Of a stretch of 64,000 nucleotides of DNA, positions 56,223 through 64,000 are shown piece by piece. The notes under the pieces were generated by a model. It was given only the letters and a program-made list of their open reading frames with translations. It had not been told where the DNA came from and did no database searches. How positions within the stretch are numbered: position 1 is the first letter of the stretch; each line of letters begins with the position of its first letter. Made by a program: the position numbers and the translations under genes. Source of the stretch: Bdellovibrio sp. ZAP7 (GTDB lineage: Bacteria > Bdellovibrionota > Bdellovibrionia > Bdellovibrionales > Bdellovibrionaceae); NCBI RefSeq assembly GCF_006874645.1, contig NZ_CP030082.1:2480001-2544000 (forward strand), given 5' to 3'.

Positions 56223-57710
56223 TTAAGCGATTGTCGCCAGGGCTTTTTCAGCGCGCGTAACCAAGGATTGCTTTTTCATCAACGGAACCAGAATTTTAAG
56301 CTCGGCCCCGTGGGGCTGACCGATCACGGCCACACGAATCGGCTGGAACAAGTTCTTACCTTTAGCACCCGTTTTGTTTTTAACTTCGTCTTGGATTTTC
56401 AGGAATTCCTCTTCGGTCATGTATTCAGCACCGTGTGCCTGAACCAATTCTTTCCAGGTCGTCAATACAGCTTTCGTCGTTTCAAGTTTCATCACTTCTT
56501 CAGCATCTGGTTGAATCACGTAAGAGTTGTCATTCAATGGACGATACAAAGTGATCGCATCAGCCAAAACTTCCATATACGGCTTAAACAAGTTCAAGGA
56601 CTTATCCTGCCATACCGGATCGCTAGGCAATTCCATTTTCTCGCGAGCCAGGAACGGCTGAATCGCTTTCCATAACTCTGCATTCGGCAAAGCACGCAAG
56701 TGCTGCGCATTCATCCATTTGAATTTCACGCGGTCAAAGATCGCGCCCGAAGGATTCAAACGAGAGATATCAAACGCTGCAACCATATCGTCTACAGACA
56801 TGATCTCTTTACCTTCAGGATGTGACCAACCAAGAAGCGCGATGAAGTTCAATACAGCCGATGCCAGGTAGCCTTCGTCTTTCAACTGACCACAAGCGAC
56901 AGCACCTTTACGTTTAGAAAGTTTTTGACGGTCTTCATCCAAGATCAAAGCCATGTGGCCGAACTCAGGCGCTTTCCAACCCATCGCTTCGTAAATCATC
57001 AACTGACGAAGAGTGTTGGGAAGATGTTCTTCCGCACGGAAAACGTGGGTCATCTTCATCAAATGATCATCCACCACACAACAGAAGTTATAAACCGGCA
57101 TACCGCCGCCACGAAGAAGAACGAAATCACCAACCATGTCGGATGGGAACTTCACTTCACCGCGAACGATGTCGTGAAAGATGTAGTCTTTTTTAAGGTG
57201 CTTTGTTTTAAAACGGACAACCGGTGGAGTTCCACCTTCAGCCATTTTCGCTTTGGCTTTATCCAAAGTCCAATCTGCATACGGAGATTGAATGTGCGGC
57301 TGACCACCCGCCTTCATCTGAGCTTCACGTTGCATTTCAATTTCAGCGTCAGTCAAAAAGCAGTAGTAAGCTTTGCCGTCAGCCAAAAGCTGCTCAGCAA
57401 TTTTCTTATAAATGTCCATGCGTTCACTTTGTTTGTAAGGACCGTTGGGACCTTGGTCTTTCAAAGTAACTGGGTCAACGCCTTCGGCCCATAACAGGTT
57501 CAACCAAACCAAGTCATCAACCACACCACGCAAAGATTCTTGAGTGGAACGTGCTTCGTCGGTGTCTTCAATACGAAGGATGAACTCACCACCGTTTTTC
57601 TTAGCAAAAAGGTAGTTGTATAAAGCAGTTCTCGCGCCACCAACATGCAAATAGCCAGTTGGAGAAGGTGCAAAACGAACGCGAACTTTGGGAGAGATTT
57701 GTGAAGACAT
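56223..57710 (-). CDS. gltX: Glutamyl-tRNA synthetase
   Basis: 495 residues, typical for GluRS. FAPSPTGYLHVGGARTALYN contains the HIGH-type motif, and LSKRKGAVACGQ the KMSKS-type motif (KLSKR). The connecting LRIEDTDEARSTQESLRG is characteristic, and the C-terminal ~150 residues form the anticodon-binding helices (NLFQPIRVAVIGQPHGAEL). Absence of a second copy in view does not tell whether it also serves tRNA-Gln. It is upstream of cysS on the same strand. Confidence 0.96.
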   Translation of the reverse strand: MSSQISPKVRVRFAPSPTGYLHVGGARTALYNYLFAKKNGGEFILRIEDTDEARSTQESLRGVVDDLVWLNLLWAEGVDPVTLKDQGPNGPYKQSERMDIYKKIAEQLLADGKAYYCFLTDAEIEMQREAQMKAGGQPHIQSPYADWTLDKAKAKMAEGGTPPVVRFKTKHLKKDYIFHDIVRGEVKFPSDMVGDFVLLRGGGMPVYNFCCVVDDHLMKMTHVFRAEEHLPNTLRQLMIYEAMGWKAPEFGHMALILDEDRQKLSKRKGAVACGQLKDEGYLASAVLNFIALLGWSHPEGKEIMSVDDMVAAFDISRLNPSGAIFDRVKFKWMNAQHLRALPNAELWKAIQPFLAREKMELPSDPVWQDKSLNLFKPYMEVLADAITLYRPLNDNSYVIQPDAEEVMKLETTKAVLTTWKELVQAHGAEYMTEEEFLKIQDEVKNKTGAKGKNLFQPIRVAVIGQPHGAELKILVPLMKKQSLVTRAEKALATIA

Positions 57711-57730
57711 CGAGTCGGCTCCAAAAAATA

Positions 57731-57757
57731 AAAAAGGCCCGGAAAATCCAGGCCTTA
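57731..57757 (-). terminator. Terminator after the CarD/CdnL gene
   Basis: AAGGCC (57734-57739) pairs with GGCCTT (57751-57756), extended by CGGA/TCC-like inner pairs; the A-rich left flank from 57723 gives the U run in the minus direction. Confidence 0.75.
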
Positions 57758-57789
57758 AAACTAATATGAATTTTTAGAATCGTCCAGAA

Positions 57790-58284
57790 TTAACCAGTGA
57801 TGCCGAAGATCGCTTTCACTTCTTCTTCGTTGAACAATTCAGCTTCGCTAGTAGCCAAAGTCAGTTCTTTCAACAAAAGGGAACGAGCTGAATCAAGCAT
57901 CTTGCGTTCGCCGAAAGAAAGCTCTTTATCTGCTTTCAAAAGGAACAAATCGCGTAAAACTTCAGCGATTTCGAATACTGATCCTGTTTTGATCTTTTCC
58001 ATGTACTCGCGGTAACGGCGATTCCATGTTTGATTGTCGATTTTAACGTCTTTTTCTTTAAGAATACTAACAACGCGAGCTGCTTCATCTTTAGAGATGA
58101 TCGGGCGAAGACCCGCAGACTTAACGTTTGTTGTAGGAATCATGATTTTAAGGCCCGTATCTACCAACTGCATGTTGTAGAAAGAGATCTTTGCGCCGAG
58201 CATTTCTTTTGTCTCGATCGCGACGACCTTTACCACACCATAGCCGGGATAAACTGCATTATCGCCGATATTGAACGTCAGCAT
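57790..58284 (-). CDS. CarD/CdnL-family RNA-polymerase-binding regulator
   Basis: 164 residues from the ATG at 58284, preceded by GGAGG; this equals the length of CdnL from Myxococcus. The N-terminal RID domain has FNIGDNAVYPGYGVVKVVAI and MIPTTNVKSAGLRPIIS; the C-terminal helical domain has WNRRYREYMEKIKTGSVFEI and LSFGERKMLDSARSLLL. These proteins bind RNA polymerase beta and stabilise open complexes at housekeeping promoters. It stands alone between the subtilase and gltX with terminators on both sides. Confidence 0.92.
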   Translation of the reverse strand: MLTFNIGDNAVYPGYGVVKVVAIETKEMLGAKISFYNMQLVDTGLKIMIPTTNVKSAGLRPIISKDEAARVVSILKEKDVKIDNQTWNRRYREYMEKIKTGSVFEIAEVLRDLFLLKADKELSFGERKMLDSARSLLLKELTLATSEAELFNEEEVKAIFGITG

Positions 58285-58394
58285 CAGGAAACCTCCACTT
58301 ATAGCCACTTATAACCGTGCTAGTTCTATCAAATTTGACACGAGTTATCAAATCTGAGCGGCGCATTGGAAAAGTTTTCCAAGGTTTTCAAATG

Positions 58395-58421
58395 AAAAAG
58401 CCCCATCATAAATGGGGCTTT
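58395..58421 (-). terminator. Terminator after the subtilase gene
   Basis: AAAAGCCCCAT (58396-58406) pairs with ATGGGGCTTTT (58411-58421) over a 4-base loop, about 55 bases past the subtilase stop on the minus strand. Confidence 0.85.
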
Positions 58422-58474
58422 TATTCAATTATTTCAATTACTTAATCAATAATCGATTAATTACTAAACAGTCA

Positions 58475-60583
58475 CTACTGAACGCTGAAAACAAGGGCGT
58501 ATGGCTGACGGCCACCGTTTTTGCCCGCAGGAACGTTGTTACCTTTAACAGTTAGCTTGTAAGAGCCCGCTGGCAAAGACGTTTCGATCATCTCGGCATT
58601 GTTCACGTGATCATTCATAGATACTGTTCCGTTTGGACCAGTCAAAATCAAATCAAGGTCATTTACCAATGCTTTAGATGCATTCGCAGACCCCGGAGCA
58701 TCTGTCCAAACCAAGTTTGCATACAGTTTGCCTGGAGCATTTAGATTGAACTCATAAGTTTCAGATTGGTTCGTCGCGACACCGTCACGGTCATCAGCAA
58801 CGATCGTGTTGCTCATCATTTTAACCATGTTATCCATGTTCACGCGGCCGTAACCTTCGTCCGAATTTGGTCTACGAGTCAAAAGCTCTTGGCCGCGAGA
58901 GGCACCGACCTCACCGAACTGACCTGGGTACAAATCATCCGCAGAGTGCATGATCATTGCTTTTAGCACAGCTGCAGAAGGATTTTGCACGCCCCATTTT
59001 TCAACCAACATTTGGCGAGTAACAGTTACCGCCCCTGCTGTTAGAGGAGTCGCCATAGAAGTACCACCCGACCAAGCGTAGTCATCATTGTATGCGCCCC
59101 AAAGTGGAGAAGCATTTTTGATGTGAGAACGGTTAGAAAGGATGTTTGTACCTGGAGCCACGATTTCTGGTTTCACACGGCCATCCAAAGTAGGACCACG
59201 GGAAGAGAACATCGCGATACCATCATCACGGTCAGACAACATAGACGAGAAGATCGGCTCTGCAGACCAAGCTTCAGCAGCTGCACGAAGCTTGCTGACT
59301 GGAACCTGGATACCACCTGTTGAGGTTTTATTTTTAGAAGCACCAACAGTCAGAACGTTTTTCGCAGTCCCTGGAGTTCCGATAGAACCGCCATCAATGC
59401 GACCGTCTTTATTCATGTCCACACCACTGTTACCAGCTGCGAAGATCACAAGCATATCTTGGTTGTTGTTCATCCACTCGTCGACTTGAACAGCCATAGA
59501 GTCGTAAGCACCGAAGTTCTTAACTGCGCCCCAAGAATTGGAGTGAACACGCGCACCGTCTGCGTTTGCTTTTTCAAACAAATCTGCAAGCTTAGAAGGA
59601 ACACTTAAACCGTTAAGCATTGGAGACCACATACCTTCAGCAACAAACTGAGCATCATAGGCGCCACCTTTAAGTCTGCCACCTGAAGCAGTTCCACGGC
59701 TCAAGATAGAACCCGCTACGTGAGTTCCGTGACCCATTGGATCTTCCCAAGTTTTAGCCCACAAACCGAAAGCGTAACCGGATTTAACTGCGCCCGAAAA
59801 ATCAGATGCGATTTGGTTGATGTTACCAGAATCCAAACCTGTATCTGCCATAGCCGCGATTTGACCACGACCTGTTAGACCCAAGGACCAAACAGAATCA
59901 AACTTCATAGTTTTAGTTCCTGTTTCGTCACCTTTGATGTCTGAGTAATCGCCAGCACCTTTAACGATCGGATCCATTTTTTGATCCAATGGGAAATCCA
60001 TAGTTGTGATTTCCGGCGTGTTTTGAACGTGCTCTACACCCGTTAGGTTCGCAATATTATAGATTTGGCCACGAGCAACCAAGGCTACGATAGATTTACC
60101 ATTTACAACTTGAAGGCTGGCATTCATTTTTTTCAATGAAGCAACAACCGCTTTTGCATCAGAAGCTTTGAAAAGCTGGATCAAAAGACTTTGAGATTGA
60201 TCTTTATTAAATACGCTTACAGGAGCGATATCATTGCTGATTTTGTATTGAGCTTGGTATTTTACGATCGCGTAAACACCCGGGTGCGATTGACGGAATG
60301 AATTCAAATCCGACAATGTCCCACGCACAACCAAAGCGTCGTCTGGCAAATAGCCAAACACTTCAAAGCGCGCTTGAAGAGCAGAGCGATCCTTCGCTGT
60401 GATCTTGTTAGAAAATTGAACGATATAGTCTGAAGCGACTTTATCAGAGAAAGTAAGAGCTTGAGCTTGCAAACCAGGATTTACTGTTCCTGAATTGAAT
60501 CTCAATAGGCTTCCTGCGTATGCAGGACTAGCAGTCGTAACCGCAAGTGCTGACGTAATAAATAGACGAGTCCATTTTTGCAT
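58475..60583 (-). CDS. Secreted subtilisin-like serine protease (S8) with C-terminal domain
   Basis: 702 residues from the ATG at 60583 with GGAGGG upstream. A signal peptide (LFITSALAVTTASPAYA) and an inhibitor-type propeptide precede the catalytic domain. Triad: Asp in GQIAAMADTGLDSGNIN, His in DPMGHGTHVAGSILSRG, Ser in WSGGTSMATPLTAGAV; the oxyanion Asn is in VIFAAGNSGVDMN. After residue ~600 a beta-sandwich domain (LYANLVWTDAPGSANASKAL, VNDLDLILTGPNG) follows, as in kumamolisin/KP-43-like subtilases. Probably a secreted digestive enzyme. Confidence 0.93.
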   Translation of the reverse strand: MQKWTRLFITSALAVTTASPAYAGSLLRFNSGTVNPGLQAQALTFSDKVASDYIVQFSNKITAKDRSALQARFEVFGYLPDDALVVRGTLSDLNSFRQSHPGVYAIVKYQAQYKISNDIAPVSVFNKDQSQSLLIQLFKASDAKAVVASLKKMNASLQVVNGKSIVALVARGQIYNIANLTGVEHVQNTPEITTMDFPLDQKMDPIVKGAGDYSDIKGDETGTKTMKFDSVWSLGLTGRGQIAAMADTGLDSGNINQIASDFSGAVKSGYAFGLWAKTWEDPMGHGTHVAGSILSRGTASGGRLKGGAYDAQFVAEGMWSPMLNGLSVPSKLADLFEKANADGARVHSNSWGAVKNFGAYDSMAVQVDEWMNNNQDMLVIFAAGNSGVDMNKDGRIDGGSIGTPGTAKNVLTVGASKNKTSTGGIQVPVSKLRAAAEAWSAEPIFSSMLSDRDDGIAMFSSRGPTLDGRVKPEIVAPGTNILSNRSHIKNASPLWGAYNDDYAWSGGTSMATPLTAGAVTVTRQMLVEKWGVQNPSAAVLKAMIMHSADDLYPGQFGEVGASRGQELLTRRPNSDEGYGRVNMDNMVKMMSNTIVADDRDGVATNQSETYEFNLNAPGKLYANLVWTDAPGSANASKALVNDLDLILTGPNGTVSMNDHVNNAEMIETSLPAGSYKLTVKGNNVPAGKNGGRQPYALVFSVQ

Positions 60584-60652
60584 AATTCCCTCCATGCGAG
60601 AAAAATTGCAACATGATGAACCCACCAAAGCAAAGGAACTTCACAATTTTTA

Positions 60653-61060
60653 TTAAAGTTGATGCGCCATGACGGCAAGCGAAAGATTGCCAGCCATCTT
60701 TCCTTTACCACTCACACCGTACTCAGTTTCCTGATTTTCCGGAGCGAAAACCTGTGTGCGCTCTGAGATTTTCTTCTGCCCACGAACACGTTTTGTGACA
60801 GTCACATCCATAAATAATCCCGCTCTGTTATTTTGCTGGGATTTGCGCGCCATCACTTCCACGATCAACTCATTTTGTCCATCGTCAGAGAATTCGCTGA
60901 TGTAAGCTTTTTTGCCGGATTTAGTAACTGTGTTAATCGAAATAGGAGCAGAACCTTTAAGGCCCACGCGCATATTCACTTTGTATTGGGGAACCGCTGC
61001 GAAAGCAGAGGTAGAAAATAAAATAGAAGCGGCTGCCATGCCGACTAGAAACTTATTCAT
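60653..61060 (-). CDS. Small secreted beta-rich protein of unknown function
   Basis: 135 residues from the ATG at 61060 (MNKFLVGMAAASILFSTSAF), with AAGGA upstream; longer in-frame starts would bury the signal peptide. The mature part is beta-rich and basic (YKVNMRVGLKGSAPISINTV, LFMDVTVTKRVRGQKKISER), and ends GNLSLAVMAHQL. No family recognised. It lies 69 bases upstream of the subtilase on the same strand. Confidence 0.65.
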   Translation of the reverse strand: MNKFLVGMAAASILFSTSAFAAVPQYKVNMRVGLKGSAPISINTVTKSGKKAYISEFSDDGQNELIVEVMARKSQQNNRAGLFMDVTVTKRVRGQKKISERTQVFAPENQETEYGVSGKGKMAGNLSLAVMAHQL

Positions 61061-61170
61061 GAAGAACACATCCTTGTGTACATAGAAGCCACTATCCAAG
61101 CGACTCCTAACGAAAGCATGAGGGAGTTTGTTTCCTAAGGCAAGTTCCAAAAAATATTTTTTCAAAAATA

Positions 61171-61200
61171 AAAACGCCGATCTTTTCGGGATCGGCGTTT
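61171..61200 (-). terminator. Terminator between the 61236 gene and the small secreted gene
   Basis: AAACGCCGATC (61172-61182) pairs with GATCGGCGTTT (61190-61200) over a 7-base loop; the upstream A-rich stretch supplies the U tract in the minus direction. It ends the gene at 61236-62681. Confidence 0.87.
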
Positions 61201-61235
61201 GACGCTGGACGGAGATGGAAATTTGAAATTGGAGA

Positions 61236-62681
61236 TTAGAAATTAGAAACGGTAACGGGAGCTGACAAAACCACTCCTTCTTGCGGGTCCCCATTTTCAC
61301 CTTGAGTATACCCATAAACTTTTACCGTCCCCGTGGCTGTGTAAGGCTTGTCCATATCGAACCCGCCACAGGTAACTGGGCAGTCCGTACCGAACGCGGT
61401 AGCGCCCATGGGAATTACGGCTTCTTTATTTGTACTACTCCACCACTGATCACTTAATGATGCTAATTGTTCTCCGGCGTATGTGCACGTCGTCTCACGA
61501 CCATCCACACCAGAGACTGATACTTTGACTGCGCTTACGAATAGATCACGGTTGGGATTAGTTTGCTTAAAAAGCAGCTTAGGAATTTGCGTGTATGCAC
61601 CCTCAACATCAAGCTCTGGCACGGTCCCATTGGCTGCCGCAGTTTTCCGCGCATAGCAACTGCTAGTCTGAGCAGGAATAACATAACGTGTAGATTTAGT
61701 TACTTCCAACTGCACCACATTGTCATCGGAACCAGGATAGCAGTTCAATGTATGCTTGCCGACGGCGTCTTCAAGATAAAACATCTCACGATTGTACGGC
61801 CCATCTTTGAAAACCCCACGAGAAACCTGAACCGAACCTACACCTTCAAATTTAGAAGCCACGACTCCTTCTGTAACTTTGCATTCAGGATTTCCATTGC
61901 AGCGACTTGGTAGACTGCTAAGCCAAGGCAATGCGATTGGAAATGTCGCCGTTTTCTTGGTAAAAACAGGCTTCCCGTCAAACCATTCAAATTGCATGAC
62001 TGTATTTTTGCCATCTGTGGATGGATAATAGTTAAATTGGTAGGTCATGCGCCCGTTAAGCGAAGCGGTACAACTTTTCGCCCCCTTAGGGATCCCGCCA
62101 TTGACTTCTTCAAAAGCAAAGTCAGAAAATAGATGGGCAACAATACGGCGAGCTCTGCGAGAGTCTTTTGCACCGAAGGCACGATCCACGCGATAAACAG
62201 CTTCATGAGAAATCAATGCGGCTTTTTCTGTATTGGAAAGATGATTCCAAATTTCCTGACTCACCAGCAGCGTCTCGTCATCCACATAGTGCGCCAGCTG
62301 TTCAAGTTGACAGTTTTTTGGCAAAACCACTTCTGCCGCATCATCAATCGGTTTAATCACAGCGCTGGCTGGGACGAATTTCATGATTCTATTCACGCGC
62401 ACATAGAATGGATTATAATCGTATCCTGATCCGATCGAATCCTTAAGCTTACCTTGAACTTTGGCTGAGATTTCTTCAGAAGTTCCGGCAAAGGATGTCA
62501 GTTTCAAATTATAGACGTTCTTGGCTTCAAACAAATCCAATGTTTGAGCGGAAGTGATTTGACCTTTGGAATTGCGGCAAACAACACTCTTGCCTCCGCC
62601 GCCATCCACTCCACCTTGCGGCTTCGCGTGACTTTGAAAAGACAAAACTAGCAATCCTGCTGTGATCCATGCTGACTTCAT
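61236..62681 (-). CDS. Large secreted protein of unknown function
   Basis: 481 residues from the ATG at 62681 with GGAGG upstream. A signal peptide (ITAGLLVLSFQSHA) is followed by a Gly-rich start (KPQGGVDGGGGKSVVCRNSK). Residues ~150-190 hold a helical HE motif (EKAALISHEAVYRVDRAFGA) followed by an Arg-rich run (KDSRRARRIVAHLFSD). HEAVY is not a complete HExxH zinc motif, so protease activity is not claimed. The rest is beta-rich with several Cys. The GGVDGGGGKSVVCRN opening appears typical of Bdellovibrio secreted proteins; the family is not otherwise known to me. Confidence 0.6.
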   Translation of the reverse strand: MKSAWITAGLLVLSFQSHAKPQGGVDGGGGKSVVCRNSKGQITSAQTLDLFEAKNVYNLKLTSFAGTSEEISAKVQGKLKDSIGSGYDYNPFYVRVNRIMKFVPASAVIKPIDDAAEVVLPKNCQLEQLAHYVDDETLLVSQEIWNHLSNTEKAALISHEAVYRVDRAFGAKDSRRARRIVAHLFSDFAFEEVNGGIPKGAKSCTASLNGRMTYQFNYYPSTDGKNTVMQFEWFDGKPVFTKKTATFPIALPWLSSLPSRCNGNPECKVTEGVVASKFEGVGSVQVSRGVFKDGPYNREMFYLEDAVGKHTLNCYPGSDDNVVQLEVTKSTRYVIPAQTSSCYARKTAAANGTVPELDVEGAYTQIPKLLFKQTNPNRDLFVSAVKVSVSGVDGRETTCTYAGEQLASLSDQWWSSTNKEAVIPMGATAFGTDCPVTCGGFDMDKPYTATGTVKVYGYTQGENGDPQEGVVLSAPVTVSNF

Positions 62682-62822
62682 TAAACCTCCGTGTTTATTC
62701 AATCGTTGAACAAACTCAGTATCGCCTTGTCGAAATTTGAATTCTACATCTATTAATTTAATTGTTATCTATAAACTTAACATTTACGCTAACTTTAAAT
62801 CCAGGCCTAAAGGAAGCATTCC

Positions 62823-63635
62823 ATGAACATTTTTGACTTTCACGACTATAAACACTGCATCAACGAATGGATCGCAAGCCAGCCGCGCAACGGCCATGGA
62901 CAACTTCGTCAGATGGCTTTGCATTTAAACGTGAACTCGGTGGTGATGAGTCAGATTTTTCGCGGTGACCGGGATTTAACTGCGGAGCAAGGTCTCGCTA
63001 TTTCTTCTTTCATTGGCTTTACAGATTTAGAGCGCGATTACTTTATGTTGCTGATTCAAAAAAGCCGCGCTGGGAACAGGGATTTAGAAGCTTACTTTGA
63101 TAAGCAGTTAGAGCAAATTCGCACGGCCGCTACTGCTTTAAAAAACCGTGTGAAACACCAAAAGTTCACCGACGAGGATAAAGCGACATTTTATTCCCAG
63201 TGGTATTTCAGTGCGGTTCGCCTGGGGGTATCTATTCCTCATCTCGATAGCGCCACTGCCGTTGCCCAGTATTTGAATTTAGACCGCGCCCTCGTCAGCA
63301 AGGTTATGGACTTTTTAAAAAGCCACGAATTGATCGTCGAAAAAAAGGGCCGTTTAGATATCGGCCCGCAGGTAACTCACGTGGGACACGACTCCCCGTT
63401 CGTCAATCGCCATCATTCCAATTGGCGTTTAAAGGGCCTGCAAGCGATGGAGAGTGCTTCGGAGAAAAATTTGTTTTACTCCGGTCCTATGGCATTATCC
63501 CAAGATGCGGCGAATGAAATCAGAAAAATTCTGGTGGAGACTGTCGAGAAGGCAACAAAAAAAGCTGCGCCTTCCGATTCGGAAGTTTTGCGCTGTTTGA
63601 ACATCGATTGGTTCGAAGTGGGATCAAAAAAGTAA
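62823..63635 (+). CDS. TIGR02147/DUF4423-type regulator-like protein
   Basis: 270 residues, the family length. The N-terminus NIFDFHDYKHCINEWIASQP and the HTH-like region LRQMALHLNVNSVVMSQIFR then GDRDLTAEQGLAIS are typical of TIGR02147, a group of presumed DNA-binding proteins expanded in Fibrobacter and Bdellovibrio. The second half (RLGVSIPHLDSATAVAQYLN, LVSKVMDFLKSHELIVEKKG) contains a winged-helix DUF4423 domain. AAAGGAAGC lies before the ATG. It is followed by a second member of the same family. Confidence 0.82.
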   Translation: MNIFDFHDYKHCINEWIASQPRNGHGQLRQMALHLNVNSVVMSQIFRGDRDLTAEQGLAISSFIGFTDLERDYFMLLIQKSRAGNRDLEAYFDKQLEQIRTAATALKNRVKHQKFTDEDKATFYSQWYFSAVRLGVSIPHLDSATAVAQYLNLDRALVSKVMDFLKSHELIVEKKGRLDIGPQVTHVGHDSPFVNRHHSNWRLKGLQAMESASEKNLFYSGPMALSQDAANEIRKILVETVEKATKKAAPSDSEVLRCLNIDWFEVGSKK

Positions 63636-63770
63636 ATCCCAATCGCAGACAAAATGGTAAATTTCATTTCCGCTGCAGTTCCGCAAGATGTCATAAAGTC
63701 AGCGCAATAGAAGACTCTCTTTGCCTGAAAAACATTTCTTTTCTGGTCGTTGCACATGTAAAGCACGGAT

Positions 63771-63797
63771 GTGGCAAATAAATTTGCCACATATAAT
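63771..63797 (+). promoter_or_regulatory. 20-bp perfect palindrome directly before a TATAAT box
   Basis: GTGGCAAATAAATTTGCCAC (63771-63790) is a perfect inverted repeat (9+2+9), one base before TATAAT (63792-63797), upstream of the last gene. No good -35 box lies 17 bases upstream, which suggests activator-dependent or operator-controlled expression. Palindrome and box are seen directly; regulation is inferred. Confidence 0.6.
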
Positions 63798-63843
63798 GGC
63801 AAAAACTCTTGCGTTGGCCCGCAGGTGCGACTATTCAATTCGC

Positions 63844-64000
63844 ATGGATAAGTTGACTAAAGAAAATTCAAAACCATTTGCAAGGGTCGATTTCAGAATT
63901 TGGCTGCAGCAACAGTTTATGGCGCGTATTAAGCGCAATCCAAGATATTCTCTCCGGGCTTTTGCAAAGCTGCTGGATATGGATCCATCAAGTGTTTCTC
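63844..64000 (+). CDS. TIGR02147/DUF4423-type protein, N-terminus only
   Basis: The ATG at 63844 opens a frame to the right edge: FARVDFRIWLQQQFMARIKR, then RNPRYSLRAFAKLLDMDPSS. The SLRAFAKLLDMDPSSVS part is the same HTH pattern as in the gene at 62823. An in-frame ATG at 63796 overlaps the TATAAT box and is unlikely as a start. The remainder is outside the window. Confidence 0.72.
   Translation, partial: MDKLTKENSKPFARVDFRIWLQQQFMARIKRNPRYSLRAFAKLLDMDPSSVS

Noticed and set aside
61212-61250. GAAATT-rich run at the end of the 61236 gene as a tandem repeat
   Set aside because: Units are irregular and short; it looks like AT-rich coding and flanking sequence.
62133-62250. HEAVY in the secreted protein as a metalloprotease motif
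   Set aside because: The second His of HExxH is missing and no third ligand is evident.

Overview
The window reads as chromosome of a Bdellovibrio-like predatory bacterium (Bdellovibrionota). This is an inference from content: many signal-peptide and lipoprotein products, small beta-barrels and exported proteases, a fused ccoNO cbb3 oxidase gene, two TIGR02147/DUF4423-type genes, and moderate GC. No rRNA, CRISPR array, transposase or prophage was seen. Genes are tightly packed on both strands, with many 1-4 base overlaps and clear intrinsic terminators.

Left part (1-12.4 kb): a Gcr/COG4389 membrane protein runs off the left edge. Divergent from it is a three-gene envelope operon (redoxin, YtkA/FixH-like lipoprotein, outer-membrane protein interrupted by an in-frame TGA). 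Then come a solitary RND pump with a long charged tail, a trypsin-like lipoprotein, a KefB/KefC-type antiporter with ybaK, and a 3D-domain lipoprotein. A 238-bp imperfect inverted repeat lies between ybaK and the 3D gene.

Respiratory block (12.5-19.9 kb): ccoI-ccoS-ccoNO-ccoQ-ccoP-ccoG-safE-like, a compact high-affinity cbb3 oxidase operon with assembly factors. ccoN and ccoO are fused, CcoP has one haem motif, and no ccoH is seen.

Middle (20-33.3 kb): small envelope genes, yheU-rnhA, two outer-membrane proteins, and a hybrid histidine kinase. A ThiF/E1-like plus PLP-enzyme pair diverges from a GNAT/FeeM-like gene across an AT-rich promoter region with repeated palindromes; this is the best candidate for an uncharacterised biosynthetic or modification system. 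A V4R-like sensor, FKBP isomerase, HAD phosphatase, MFS transporter, stress proteins and tRNA-Cys follow.

Right part (33.3-64 kb): comM, a Xer recombinase, lipoproteins, a periplasmic binding protein, a SpoIID protein, and a slipin-NfeD pair with a degenerate uracil-DNA-glycosylase-like gene. Next are an MFS exporter, murJ, uvrC-uvrB, a penicillin-acylase homologue, a GT39-like membrane protein, cysS-gltX with a structured leader, a CarD/CdnL regulator, a subtilase, two secreted proteins of unknown role, and two TIGR02147-type genes, the last cut by the window edge.
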